Below, one piece after another: positions 9,576 to 20,267 of a DNA stretch of 42,683 bases. Below the pieces are notes generated by a model. It saw nothing but the letters and a program-made list of their open reading frames with translations, was not told the origin of the DNA and made no database searches. Both the position numbers and the translations under genes were made by a program. The stretch's first letter is position 1. The number at the start of each line of letters is the position of its first letter. The stretch covers positions 12,397,031 through 12,439,713 of the forward strand of contig CAIIXF020000007.1 in assembly GCA_903813345.2 (NCBI GenBank), in the 5' to 3' direction. This DNA is from Owenia fusiformis. Taxonomy: Eukaryota; Annelida; Polychaeta; Sabellida; Oweniidae.

Positions 9576-9608
9576 TGACGTCATTTGTTTGTCGACTTTT
9601 GACCAATC
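9576..9608. promoter_or_regulatory. Palindromic CRE followed by CCAAT box
   Basis: A perfect TGACGTCA (9576-9583) is followed 19 bp later by GACCAATCAGCG, a full NF-Y site (CCAAT at 9603-9607). CREB/ATF and NF-Y sites at this spacing are typical of animal promoters. No assured gene starts next to it on either strand, so the target is unknown. Confidence 0.35.
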
Positions 9609-11721
9609 AGCGGTATGTCAGTATGTCATCTTTGAACCCTGGTGTTTCTCCCCCTCTGATACGCTGGTATGAAGCCTTGGAGATATAATTTAAGGTGTAT
9701 ATTTTTCAGCACTTTGGGAGAGTTTGGGACATTAAATATTCAAATTCATCAAAATGTTTCAAATTTACTACTTATCGATTAATATCCATCAGGATTGTAA
9801 ATACATGTATTTCATTAAAAATAAAATCATAAAAGTCAGCTCTGCATTGAATTGAAACTGATTGAATCCAAAATACGGTTTGTATCAATTTCATTGTCAA
9901 TGCAGGAGTACAGTCTTCAAATTTTAAATTATTTTGCATTTTATTTTGTATCTTATTAGTTATCATGTTTAACAATTCATTTAAAAGCTATTGTTTGTTA
10001 AGTATATAAAGAACTCTTGCAATTGACTTTCCGTACATGATAAAAAATGGTTTATACTTTGTTGAAGCGTGTTGACTGATTGTAAGTGAAAACCAAACTT
10101 GGCAAAATCTCCTTCCATTCTAATTCAGTTCCATGGCCAGATTCCATTGAATCGTCAGTTTCCACTATGGTATTAGCTTGCTTAATATCATGGTCTCCAG
10201 TGTCTGATTGAATCGTTCTTGAAAAGAAAAGAACATTAACATATCACAAGTGTGAAGTCTTTAAAGCGGAGAATACAGCAGTATGTAACAATTAGCTATT
10301 TTTGTGGTAGTGTGGATGGCCAAGTTACTTTTGGGGTTACTAGATATTTGTGTTTACAGATTTACAAAACTACAGTCAATATAAACTTTATATACATTTA
10401 TGAAACAAACACTTCCATACATGTATATGAGTATATATATGCTGTGTAATTCTGTATAATGATTTCTTATATTAATACATGGTACAACATAAACCAAAAC
10501 CTAAAAATAACAATATAATACAATATCTTTGGACTTGAGCCTAGTCATGAATCGAGGCACTAACATCATGTCACTGAAAAAACATTGAAATGTGAATGAA
10601 TATTTCTATTATTCCGAAAAAGGATCAGCTCTGATACCCCCCCACACCCTTGCTGTTTGGGCAGTGGTTTGCAGGTATAGGTGATCGGTGGTACCCTCAC
10701 TGATGCAAGGAGTGTGTCCCGGGAGCTTGAACCGGTTTGGGAGCGACAATGGAGAGGTTAAGCTTTGCATATATAATCGAAACTGAACCTGTACGTATCA
10801 CTCGACCATATACAAATTCATGTAGCCTTCTCATATAAATAGCCGTTCAAGTCCAGTGTTTGTTTAGACCAAGGGAAAGATCAATACCCGGTGATTTCAG
10901 CGGGAAGTGGCGTTTCGTTCAGTGGATGAGCTGCGCGCGCACGCATAAATGTGATTATCCAATATAATTAGGGGAGGGCTATTTGAAGTAGTTTTTGGTC
11001 TGAGGCGCGACCCAGGGCTGTTGTCTTAAGGACATTTCGTTGAAAATGAGCCATTTGGCTGATAATTGGTAAGAGTTTGCGATCTTATAATGTATAACTG
11101 TTACTCAGACACATATTTTGACACGATTCTGTTGGAAATAAGCTTTGAACCGAGAGATATTCACGATTGATATGCACATTTTTGATTGTGCCATTGCTTT
11201 TCTATTGCACAATCCATGTATTGGTAGAAGAAACATTAATAATGCAGATTGGTTTACCTTCAATACATGGCAGACACTACATATCGGTCTATTAATACCA
11301 GTTTGTGCCTTAAATAGTTTTATATTTCCATCCACGGCCTGGAGCCTGGGTGTGTTTGTCTCTTATGTGTATGCTTGTGCATGGACTTCTAATCACTAGC
11401 AGAATTTAACATGATGCAAACTCGACATTATAACTCATGCTGTAACATTTTGACTTCGCTGGAAAACAATAGGAATTATTTTTCTTGCCAATCAATCATG
11501 AATCACAATCAAAATTTCAGAATGATCAATCAGGCAATTGTCCAAATCAAGTTATAACATTATATGATATTCAGCAAGAAGTCCGGTAGAAATACAGAAT
11601 ATTTAAACATCAAAGCTGAAAGTTAAAAGCTAATCTGTCAATTTTCTGTCTGCAAAAGAGCGTTTACATTTGACACAATAACAGACTGAGGCTTTGAAAT
11701 CTAGGATTCCCCAGGAAAATA

Positions 11722-11760
11722 TGACGTCATACTAATTAGCATAAGGATTTCCCTATTGGT
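11722..11760. promoter_or_regulatory. Second palindromic CRE with inverted CCAAT
   Basis: A second perfect TGACGTCA (11722-11729) is followed 25 bp later by ATTGG (11755-11759), the reverse of a CCAAT box. It lies about 640 bp before the candidate secreted-peptide ORF. Functional status is unknown. Confidence 0.3.
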
Positions 11761-12371
11761 ATGGGTCGAGCCTTGTTCGAAAACACAATCCATAAATACA
11801 TGCTAATTTCTAAGGAGATAGGAAGTGTATAACGTGTTTATCGATTTTGTTTAAAGATTTAATCAATTATCAAATTGTTTAAGTGGATAAAGTGGTCACA
11901 CTTGCTTCAATTCATAGCGAAATCGACGGATAGAAACTGACCGAATTCCCGATATCCTACCCCGTATTACTGTAGGCTATAAGCACAGTGACCTACAGAG
12001 GGCGCTATCACAAACAAGTACTGCACGAACCGATAATTCCCGGGTATTGTAACGCCCTTGTTTAGACTACACGATAGCGTGTAATGATTCTATAGTATGT
12101 CATTGATGCGGTTTTATAGCTGGTTTTCTAATACATATTTTAAACGAGCTCGTTTCGTAAGATTTTTGGCGCTAAATCATGCATGACATACATCATCGTG
12201 TTCAGCAAGAATTCAACTGTGCATCGAAATCAAAATTGACACCATAGTGTTCAATAGACACGAGTTAAATGGTTCCCGTTGACCCAACGTCAAATATTCA
12301 AATCTCCCGTTCTAAACCCGAAACTCTGAAGCTGAAAGAGTATCTGAAGTAGACTAAGCGCGCATAAAACT

Positions 12372-12647
12372 ATGAGCGCTCGATACATTCCTTTGTTAAT
12401 TTTTGTACTTTGCGTTCACGGTTACGTTGTGAAAAACATCGTTAGCTTAACCTCTCCACTGACCAATGAACGGGTGTTTAGGACTAGATTTTCCTTGCGT
12501 CATGATATTCCCCGGAAAGGAACAAGTCAAGAGAATGATAACCTAGTACAACTAGTACTGAAGGAAATGGCAATTTCCTTGGTCCGAAGGGGAATACACC
12601 GCTCAGTGGAAGTTGTTGTAGGTTACAAGTGTAACTTGGGGTTATAA
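12372..12647 (+). CDS. Candidate small secreted peptide precursor, 91 aa or first coding exon
   Basis: Begins with ATG and MSARYIPLLIFVLCVHGYVV, a typical signal peptide: a short basic start, hydrophobic residues 6-15, and a plausible cut after Gly17. Dibasic pairs lie at 48-49 (RK) and 72-73 (RR); the 22 residues between them start GTSQENDNLVQLVLKEM and look amphipathic, as in prohormone-derived peptides. There is no Gly amidation donor before RR. The frame ends in TAA, but TAG|GTTACA near 12617 could be a splice donor, making this a first exon. The upstream 100 bp has no strong TATA box at normal distance. I do not recognise the family, and the ORF may be chance. Confidence 0.35.
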   Translation: MSARYIPLLIFVLCVHGYVVKNIVSLTSPLTNERVFRTRFSLRHDIPRKGTSQENDNLVQLVLKEMAISLVRRGIHRSVEVVVGYKCNLGL

Positions 12648-12649
12648 AA

Positions 12650-13980
12650 ACGATTGCCAAAGAGTGTTAGTGCCTAGATTGCGAAAAGACCAGAACCTAT
12701 ATATAAGATATATCGTTGAGGTGGCAGGGACTGGTGGTGGATAGCTAGCTCACTGAGCTGAGGATGTGTTGATCAATCGCTTGATACCACACTGAATACG
12801 ATAGACTACCCTGAAGTTTACGATCAAGATGCGTGACTGGTTGATAGATAGGGGAGGAGTTTAGTAAGAACACCCATGTTTCCCCATAAATGATGCTTAC
12901 TAAAGTAAGCTTCCATATATTGTGGCTTAACCAGCTCCAAAAATACTACATGAAATTTCATAAATGTCCTTTATGTTTCTATGTCAATATTGTTGTAGTT
13001 GTATATAAGTCCAATCTTAAAGATTGTTGTTAAGTCTTTTCACAAAATACACAGTGCTCAAGCTGAACCCTAGTGATGATTGTAAGGCTGCCAATGGTAT
13101 TGGTGCTTTTGGAGTTTACTGGTTAATTGATCCCTCATCTACTCATGCACACATTTTATTAACATCAAACATGTAAATAAAAATAAGATGCTGACATCGA
13201 CTAAGGTGACGAATGAAATGTCCAAATCCATAACACAGGTTCAGCAATTATCTTAGGTCTGGCTTCAGAGTAGGTTTCAATAAATTATTGAATCCAAGTA
13301 TTGAAAAATATAAGTCAAGTCTATGAAGGCTGAACACTACGTCTATTAGCTCTCTGCTGGGGATAGCTTAACCCTCACTAAGTGCTGTCCAGTCCTGTAG
13401 ATAATGACTATTCTACTATCATGTATCTGTATTAATTAAGTTCCAGGTTGAGCAAATTCAACAAGTTGCTCAGATTCTTTTATCAAAGTATAATATTCGC
13501 TAAGTCTCCTGATAATGGAAATAGTCTTAGTCTAAGTCCAACAATGAGCGAATTCCTCAGATTTCATCCAAGTATAATTATTTGCCAAGTCTCCTGATGA
13601 TGGAAATAGTCTGAGTTCTACGATGATGTTTTACTCTTCACGTTTCACTGATTCTTATTAATATTAATTTTCACTTTAAAATATAAGTTAATTACTGCTT
13701 TTATATATGCTAACATAATAGTCGACTCAAATTATTTATCTCTGTTTGATTCTTGCATCCATGTCTTAGTCCACACATTACTTTTCTCTTTTCACCAATT
13801 GCTTAATTTTCCATTTTCAATTCGCACTATATTCATGTCCATCAGTAGTACAGGATTGTTATATATCATCTTAAAGGAAATTAAATATGCTGACCACACA
13901 CCAAATTTCAGAGTGATTGGTTAAATTTCAAATTTTTCATTGAAGTTATGTCAATATTTCGCTTTTTAAAATTCTGTATT
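12650..13980. other. Gene-poor interval
   Basis: No ORF with recognisable content. It contains the 85-bp tandem duplication described separately and is otherwise AT-rich unique-looking sequence. Confidence 0.5.
13465..13617. repeat. Tandem duplication, about 85-bp period, two copies
   Basis: CTCAGATTC-x-AAGTATAAT followed by AAGTCTCCTGATAATGGAAA (from 13502) recurs as CTCAGATTTC-x-AAGTATAAT and AAGTCTCCTGATGATGGAAA (from 13587). The copies differ by substitutions and a few indels. Confidence 0.75.
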
Positions 13981-13989
13981 TTTCTCCCC

Positions 13990-14590
13990 AGCAGCTCAGA
14001 CGGCCTCAGTTCTACGAAAATACGATTCTAAAATGTTCACAAATAGATGTGTTGCTGTTTCCAGACTTTTAAGAGCTTTCTTGATACATTTGAGCAATGT
14101 CTCATGGCTATGACCGTTCTCTTCTGGCTGATCTTCGATTAATTTCTCAACCCCTCCCTTCATAATAGAGCCCATGTGTTCTGCTTCATTTAAATCCGGG
14201 CTGTTTGCAGGATACTCATTATTACCGAAAAAGTCCACATTGGCTCTTACCAGCTCCTGTGTGGCCATGGCTTTCATACAGGGTGCACAGTCGTGTAAAA
14301 ATGTCACTTCCTTCGGTTCAATAACATTTTCAGGGTTCTTCAGAAATGGGATGATTTTCTTGTGTAATACAGAATCCCTGAAGTATTCACCTGGCATTTT
14401 TCAGGAAAACATCGAAATATACTGATGCACGCAGGATGTCCTATGGATTCCCGGATTAGGAGATTCTAACATCTTCTCTTCGCTTAGCCCAGGTCCTATC
14501 ATTCTGAGTATTAGGTTTTTTGTATGAATACACAAAAAACTCCAAAAGATAAAGCCAAGTGCATAACGTTTTGAACGGTCCACTTGTGAA
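13990..14590 (-). pseudogene. Tc1/mariner-like transposase remnant
   Basis: Seen: the minus strand from 14397 to 13996 is open for 133 codons and contains YFRDSVLHKKIIPFLKNPEN, then FLHDCAPCMKAMATQELV and EYPANSPDLNEAEHMGSIMK. These are the second catalytic Asp block and the NSPDLN-x-E block of Tc1/mariner DDE enzymes. Counting from the HDC aspartate to the AEH glutamate gives 36 intervening residues. Upstream, in broken frames, is a decayed QND-x-TWAKRREDV stretch and HPACISIFRCFPEK, also typical of the family. The N-terminal DNA-binding domain is lost, and stops lie at 14440-14510. I could not find terminal inverted repeats. Confidence 0.72.
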
Positions 14591-14599
14591 AAAAGTCAC

Positions 14600-15860
14600 A
14601 AAACCATAATCGATCTTCAATATGGGCTACAGTTTTAAGTGGTCTTGATATGATATAATCCCCCTTGTTTCTAAATGTGTTGAGCATCACACAGCATTAC
14701 ATATTTTTTTATTAATATGAGATTTCAGCAGAGGTCTCATTTACAAATTAATCAATTATAAAAAAATATTTGAAAATGTGAAAATATAAATTATGAGTGA
14801 ACAACGATAAAAGAATCTCCACCTTGGCCTTGGAAAGTAGGTCAAGCTTTGAAGTTCAGATATTTTGTTTTAATTTTGTTTTCGGCTCCATTTGCCTAAC
14901 ATGTGGATCATCATATATCAATACATGATGATATCCCCACGTTAATTCAATTTTTCGAAAATGACATACATTGCATTTTTATCTTATTAATCATGACACT
15001 TAACAGAGCATCATTTTATCGATACTTTAAGTGTAAGGGACAATATTATAAAATTCAGAATCAGAGGGGTGCTATTTGTTGATTATTTTTTGACACTTTT
15101 TGGGTTTGAGACAATAAATCCAAATAATCTAAAACAATTTAATTTCACTGTTTTCTCGTAAGAGGTTACAAGGGGTACAATGCTATTCAGTGATTTCTAT
15201 CCACTTCAAAAGTGTTTGAGTCAATTAGAATAAATTATAAAAACTTTCCCTTTCAATTTCAGTTAGAGGGTGCCTGAAGTCACAGCGCACCCATCACACA
15301 TCTGTCCCCCATCTGACATTAATGTATGTTCATAGATTCAACCTTTATTGCCAACAAGATTATGAATCAAAATAGGTTTGACAATAAGTGCAACCCTGGG
15401 GATCACCTATGACAAAGATAATTAAAAACATAGATAAACAACAAATATATTCTTTTACTTGTCAAATCCTGAAGAACAACATAGATTAGCAATGAAATAA
15501 ATGACAATTACTAAAAAAATACAAACAGACATTTTTAATATAACAAGTAGAATAAATATGCTAATCACCTTTCAAACAATCTTTTCATTCATAGATCACC
15601 AGTCACAAACTTCAAAAATATCAATATTTAATATTTAAAATTTTTATACACCCTTCATTAACAAATAAACAGTAATGTTGACATGTGCTCAACAGGTGAA
15701 AACATATGTAGGAACATGTGTTTTAACATTTAGACGTATCAAAAAGTATGGTGAATCAAGCGGAGGAAACAGCGTAACTAAGGCTTATCTGAAAATTTCC
15801 TTGAGGTCTATAGCATTGGCGATTTTTTAAGAATTTTATATGTGGCTACTTAAAAGCATA
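14600..15860. other. Gene-poor interval with a possible LINE 3' end
   Basis: No coding signal. On the minus strand, 15480 to 15330 reads like the 3' end of a LINE: a GC-richer GGTGATCCCCAGGGTTGCAC followed by GTTGGCAATAAAGGTTGAAT (AATAAA signal near 15345). No associated ORF was seen, so this is only a possible 5'-truncated fragment. Confidence 0.3.
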
Positions 15861-15869
15861 TTACTTCTT

Positions 15870-16020
15870 CTGATGACAATTTGGCTAGTGATCAACCATT
15901 TTGAAAAAGGTGGCCTTTCTTATGGGTGTTATTTTATGATATTTGCTATATATTTCGTATGTAAAATTGCCAGTCATTTCTGGTTGATGGGATTCGCTAC
16001 GCTTTGGCGTTGTCGTTGTT
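15870..16020. repeat. Dispersed repeat, copy related to 40385-40640
   Basis: CAACCATTTTGAAAAAGGTGGCC, a TTTATGATATTTGCTATA stretch, and the end GATGGGATTCGCTACGCTTTGGCGTTG occur in the same order at about 40393-40640 (GCAGCCATTTTGAAAAATGG, TTTATGATTTTTGCTATA, GATGGAATTTGCTACGCTTTGGCATTG). This supports one diverged repeat family with a conserved end. Confidence 0.6.
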
Positions 16021-16034
16021 CTGGTTGTGGTTAG

Positions 16035-18360
16035 CCTGAACCTGTACATCAGTAGCTTTGGTCTTAAGTTCAGCTATGTCACGCTTCAGAGACTAATTTT
16101 CAGCTTTTAGAGTTTCAATTTTTTCATATATCCAGAGATCTCTTCCTTTTCAGTTTGTTTGAGACCCTCCAATAACTCTATCCTAAAGTCACCAAGGTCT
16201 CTTACTTTACGCAGCTTGTCAGGATGATATCTGGGCCTGGCAAACATATCCACCACATTATCAATGTCAATTGGCATACTATAATGGATGTGCATAAGGG
16301 CAATTCCAGAAAATAGCCCTGAAACCTGCTACAGTTTACATATAATTTAACAACGTAATTTAAAAAATGGTATTTGCTTATATTAGAATTAAACATGGTA
16401 AGCTTATGCAGTCTCAATCTTTTGTTAACTTCACACAGAAAGGATGGAGGCAGTAGTGATTGGAGTAGAAATCCTTGGCATGATCACTAGAATGGAAACA
16501 AAGTACTGATTATACTTGTATGTTACTTTAACATGATCTAACAGTTTTGGAGTACTTACACTGTTGTATGCAGAGACAACATCCTGTGCCTTGCCTTGAA
16601 GCTTCACTGTTATTCCTTGCATTGGTGACAGCATCTGGTAACAGCAGCTGGTAAATGGTCAAGAAGGTTACAAGGAATCCAAAGTCTGTTATCCCAGTCA
16701 TGAGATCCATAGTTGTCTTTGATTTGCCATCCCACTGTTTCTGCACGGTGTCTCTGTCAAATCAATCATCCTCATTGTGGTCCCCAAGACTAATGACCTC
16801 GAATGCCATGACCTAAGATAAAATACCGTACTCACATGTTAAGCTTATGATAATAATATAATGCATTATTTTGCTTTTGTCCTTCACACCACTTTTTACA
16901 CTGCAGCAATATATATATTATTATATTGCAATATCATGCCAAATACTTTTTCCAGACACACCTTTATTTTATGCATACAATCATAGGTTACTAACCTGCC
17001 AGGTTTATGACTGGTAGACGTGGCCGAAAGCTTCATGGCGTGCTGAACACCTGGTGGAGCAGAGGTCAATGAGGGGTTTTCTCATCACATTGTGGACACT
17101 TATATTTTTTGACAATTTCTTTGAGGAGGGTTTCTCGTTTTGGACTACTCAAGAATAAATTGCAGACTTCCTTCATCATACTCATCATGTTCCTAGCTTC
17201 AGGGATATTGGCAGCATGGACATAAACCAGGTTTAAGGCTGCTACAGTGGGTGTAAATTGCTTTAGGAGCCTGTCATCTGATAATTCCCTGGACACCAGC
17301 ACGTGCACTGCTCATGTTAGGCGCACCATCATTTGTTTCACCATGCACAATACTGATATCCAGGTCTAGGGAAGTAAGTGGATCAGGGAGGTTTTGGGCA
17401 AGAACTTGTAACATATGGTGTTTTTTATAAACTCTAGGAATTCCTCACGCACTGTCATCGAACTGTCAATGAATGTTATACAAAGAAGCATTAGTTCTAA
17501 GTTATGGCTTGTCACCTCCTCTATCATAACACAAAACACCGAGCTAGTCGTACATCTTTGAGAATGGTTTCTCTCGTTAACTACAATATACGCTTTGCAA
17601 ATTGTAACATGTTAAAATTGGAATAAACTTAAACTTAATACCATATCTAAACACATTAATTATTAATTCTTTTTTAGACTGGGCAGAAATATATGTTGCA
17701 TTTTTTCTTGATGGGGCTTCTAAATGCTTCAGAAGGAGGGGACATTTTTCTTGGGTGACTCTTAGCAGGGCAAGAAAGTTACCAGGGTTTTTATCCATTG
17801 AGAGATCACCATTCTTGCCACAGAGGACAATGCCCTGTCTGCCACAATAGAGGATGGCTTTTGCGATGTCTTTCAGGACTACCTGGTTTTCTCTTATTTG
17901 CTCCTGTTGCCGAAACTGCATATCAATATGTGTACACACAGTAGTTTTTTTAAATCCTCTGATGCTGCCAAAGCGTCCACGTGTCCTGGTTGGACAGCAT
18001 GACCTGTCTTGGTTATTTTCCTAGAATGCAGCTTCACAGCTTTTTTATTATCAGTTACAAATCCCTTAAGTTTTTCTGTAATTTTTGCCCATTGTCTGTA
18101 TGGTTGATTCACAAGGACTCCTTTGGTATTCCTGTTCTTGGCGAACAGGGCACATGACAGACAATATACTCCATTCACCTCTTTGCTGTAACACAGCCAG
18201 CTGCATTCGGCCAACCACTTAAGATTAAACGATCCTTAAGATCCATTTAGTTTCTCAGTTGGAAATTTATTGGTGGCAGGAGGTTTGAAATGATGCTTGA
18301 GTATGTGGTATATCTGAGTATCACTAAAAAAAGACACTGCATTTGCACTTTCTTCACCTG
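16035..18360 (-). pseudogene. hAT transposase (TTF-finger / ZMYM1-like), pseudogene copy B with introns
   Basis: Minus-strand order: SDTQIYHILKHHFKP (18330), a TTF-type zinc-finger block CSWLCYSKEVNGVYCLSCAL (18200), ILYCGRQGIVLCGKNGDLSM and NPGNFLALL (17850), VFCVMIEEVTSHNLELML and IDSSMTVREEFLEFI (17500), HGETNDGAPNMSSARAGVQG with the second Asp (17340), SSPKRETLL (17150), LCSTRCSARHEAF (17050), TIYQLLLP (16650), and the end GIALMHIHYSMPIDIDNVVD (16300). After a one-base shift a coiled-coil tail (EKIETLKAEN, LKRDIAELKTK) follows. Two introns have good borders: 16813-16995 (GTTAGT to TTATCTTAG) and 16487-16559 (GTAAGT to TTCCATTCTAG). The dimerisation ERxFS region is missing, and several frameshifts and stops kill the gene. 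Confidence 0.75.
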
Positions 18361-18639
18361 TCAATCCAGGTTTTAGAATACAGTATGTATTATATCAGTA
18401 TATACATGGGCCGTGTATGCTGAAGTTATGACTGGGCTTTCACATGGTGCTGTTGTTGAGCATGGTGTGCTACATGTAGTGCAGTTACGGATGAAAATGT
18501 GGCAGTGGAGGCAGTTGCTGTGGTTGGCATCCTACGATTGTCTGGAAGGTGTATTGAAAGGGATCCACTTCTGAAAGCTTCATCTGGCACATCAACATTA
18601 TTTTAATTAATGACTTGCTTTTATTGAATTTTTAACATA

Positions 18640-20226
18640 CCAGTGTCTTATAGGAGTCCAAGTACCAAGTCCAATTGCAATGGTATGAATGGGGATGTAT
18701 CTCTCCTTGTTTGCACGTCCAGTGTGCATAAATCTTTAAGATTGTCTGTCAAATATGGAGTCTGAAAGTAATGCACTAGGATGACAAATACATGTGTGTC
18801 ATCACACTTGACAATGATACGCTGGTCCTGTTTTGCATTTTCAATAGTGTGTAGAATGAGCATTATATCAGCCTCTTCATGACTACATGCAAGATGGGAG
18901 AGTTATTGATCACTGTTTGCTGTCAGCTTTAAAACTTTGTCTTTGTTTCAGAATCCACCAGCAAGAACTACACTCTGTCCCTTTTTGAGGTATTGAGGAG
19001 CAATGACCACAAGCATTTCACAAATGAAATTAGCAAGATTTGTTTTGCTGGATTCTTCAAGAATCTTCTAGAGTTAGGCACATTCCTTCCAGCAGCAATT
19101 ATATGGGTAGTTGAGTCATCATTGTTGCCGCGCTTCTCACGTTCAGCAAATTTGATCGATTTGGGATTATCATATCTAACAAATACTACTGTTAGTGCAT
19201 CAGTGGTACCTTTCAGAAACTTTAGGATTCTCCTTAAAACTGCATCCACCAGTTCCTCATAAGTCTTGAAAAGTTTCATTCATCGACTGCAGCAGAGCCA
19301 TCCCACCAAAGATATAACTACTACTTCCTTCTTTAAGGTCTTCCATAACTTCTGTCACTCTGGCATATGATCCAGTATCTTTGCTAATTCACACTTAGCA
19401 GTTTTTCTCATTGTTACATCATCATTGAACAATGAATGTGGCACTGTAGTGAGCTCATGCTTCAGCACTTGTTGTAAATCTACATCATGATCCTTTGAAA
19501 CCAAAAGAAATCTTCTAAATAAAACTCCAGATTCTATGGCAATCCTTTTTCCAGCTACAGTAATGGTAGTTTTCTTTGTGTCTGAAAAGGTTTTTATGCC
19601 AAACCTTTTATCTGGATCCCAAAAGTTGCTGTATCTACCAAGAGCCAGTGTACTATGAACTTTTCTTGATGTTTCTTGGCCCTGTCAAGACATTCAGTTA
19701 GATCCTTTTCTATCTCAAGGGGTGCTATTTGGCCCATTCCTATGTTATTAGATTTGGTGGAACAGTCTCCATGTCAAAGGGATTTTGAAAAATGTCATTG
19801 ATGGTTGACTTCATTTTTAGTAGGTCACTTTCATCTTTGCCATTCTACTTTTTCCTATGTCACTGTTAATAGCCGTCGTGCCAACTGGTACAGTAGGATT
19901 TTCACTCCCTCAAAATATTCAGCAGTTATGTGCACTCTTAAATCGTGTGAAACCTTTGATTCCTCCTGAGCTTTTTGCTTCCTTGTTAATTGTTGCTCCA
20001 CTTTCCCTCACCTTAAATGTAAATGATTCAGGGTGAAGCTTTTCTCGTTGTTTCATTTCCAGGACATAATCAGGTGTATATCTCGCATCATTTATTTTTC
20101 CTGCTGCAAAAAAACGGAATTGCTTCAGCAATCGAATCAAGATGGAGTTGAAAATTTGCTGAACAGTCAGCTCTGAGGCTTCTAAATAAGATTTCACACC
20201 CTTCGAGGAAAGTAGCCCAGTATTCA
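18640..20226 (-). pseudogene. Orphan multicopy family (SHEEAD motif), C-terminal part, pseudogene
   Basis: Minus-strand order: FEYWATFLEGCEILFRSLRA and FQLHLDSIAEAIPFF (20200), ARYTPDYVLEMKQREKLHPE (20080), SSGGIKGFTR, NPFDMETVPPNL (19770), AIESGVLFRRFLLVSKDHDV (19530), FKTYEELVDAVLRRI and RYDNPKSIKFAEREKRG (19200), GQSVVLAGGF (18950), and finally SHEEADIMLILHTIENAKQ with KCDDTHVFVILVHYFQ (18860). I know this order from uncharacterised multicopy proteins in invertebrate genomes (usually THEEADTR and DTDV); the E-E-A-D and D-x-D pattern recalls PIN/FEN-type nucleases, which is inference. Indels near 20100, 19380, 19290, 18900 and several stops break it. The N-terminal coiled-coil part continues at 21693-22010 beyond LINE 2. 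Confidence 0.6.
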
Positions 20227-20235
20227 AATGTTTTT

Positions 20236-20239
<4 letters not shown>
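20227..20239. repeat. Target-site duplication of LINE 2 (left)
   Basis: AATGTTTTTTGAT, identical to 21680-21692 on the other side of the insertion. Confidence 0.85.

Positions 20240-20267
<28 letters not shown>

Larger units (their letters stand above)
9010..12290. other. Gene-poor interval
   Basis: No ORF here carries a recognisable domain. One 60-codon ORF with a good start context (9261-9443, AAAACA ATG G, MAVSEKLDSHFYKHIHYTLE) could be an exon but has no supporting signal. The interval holds two CRE-plus-CCAAT clusters, a G/C-rich patch at 10630-10740 and a CAGAGGGCGCT motif at about 11995. Confidence 0.5.

Noticed and set aside
10640-10790. Possible tRNA-derived SINE on the minus strand with a B-box-like GGTTCAAGCTCC and a TTTTT further on
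   Set aside because: No A box at the right distance upstream and no recognisable tRNA fold; a single B-box-like match is weak.
11990-12005. CAGAGGGCGCT as a CTCF site
   Set aside because: Only a partial core match, without the flanking consensus positions.
16905-16935. Small palindrome GCAATATATATATTATTATATTGC
   Set aside because: AT-rich hairpin within an intron-like segment; common by chance at this composition.
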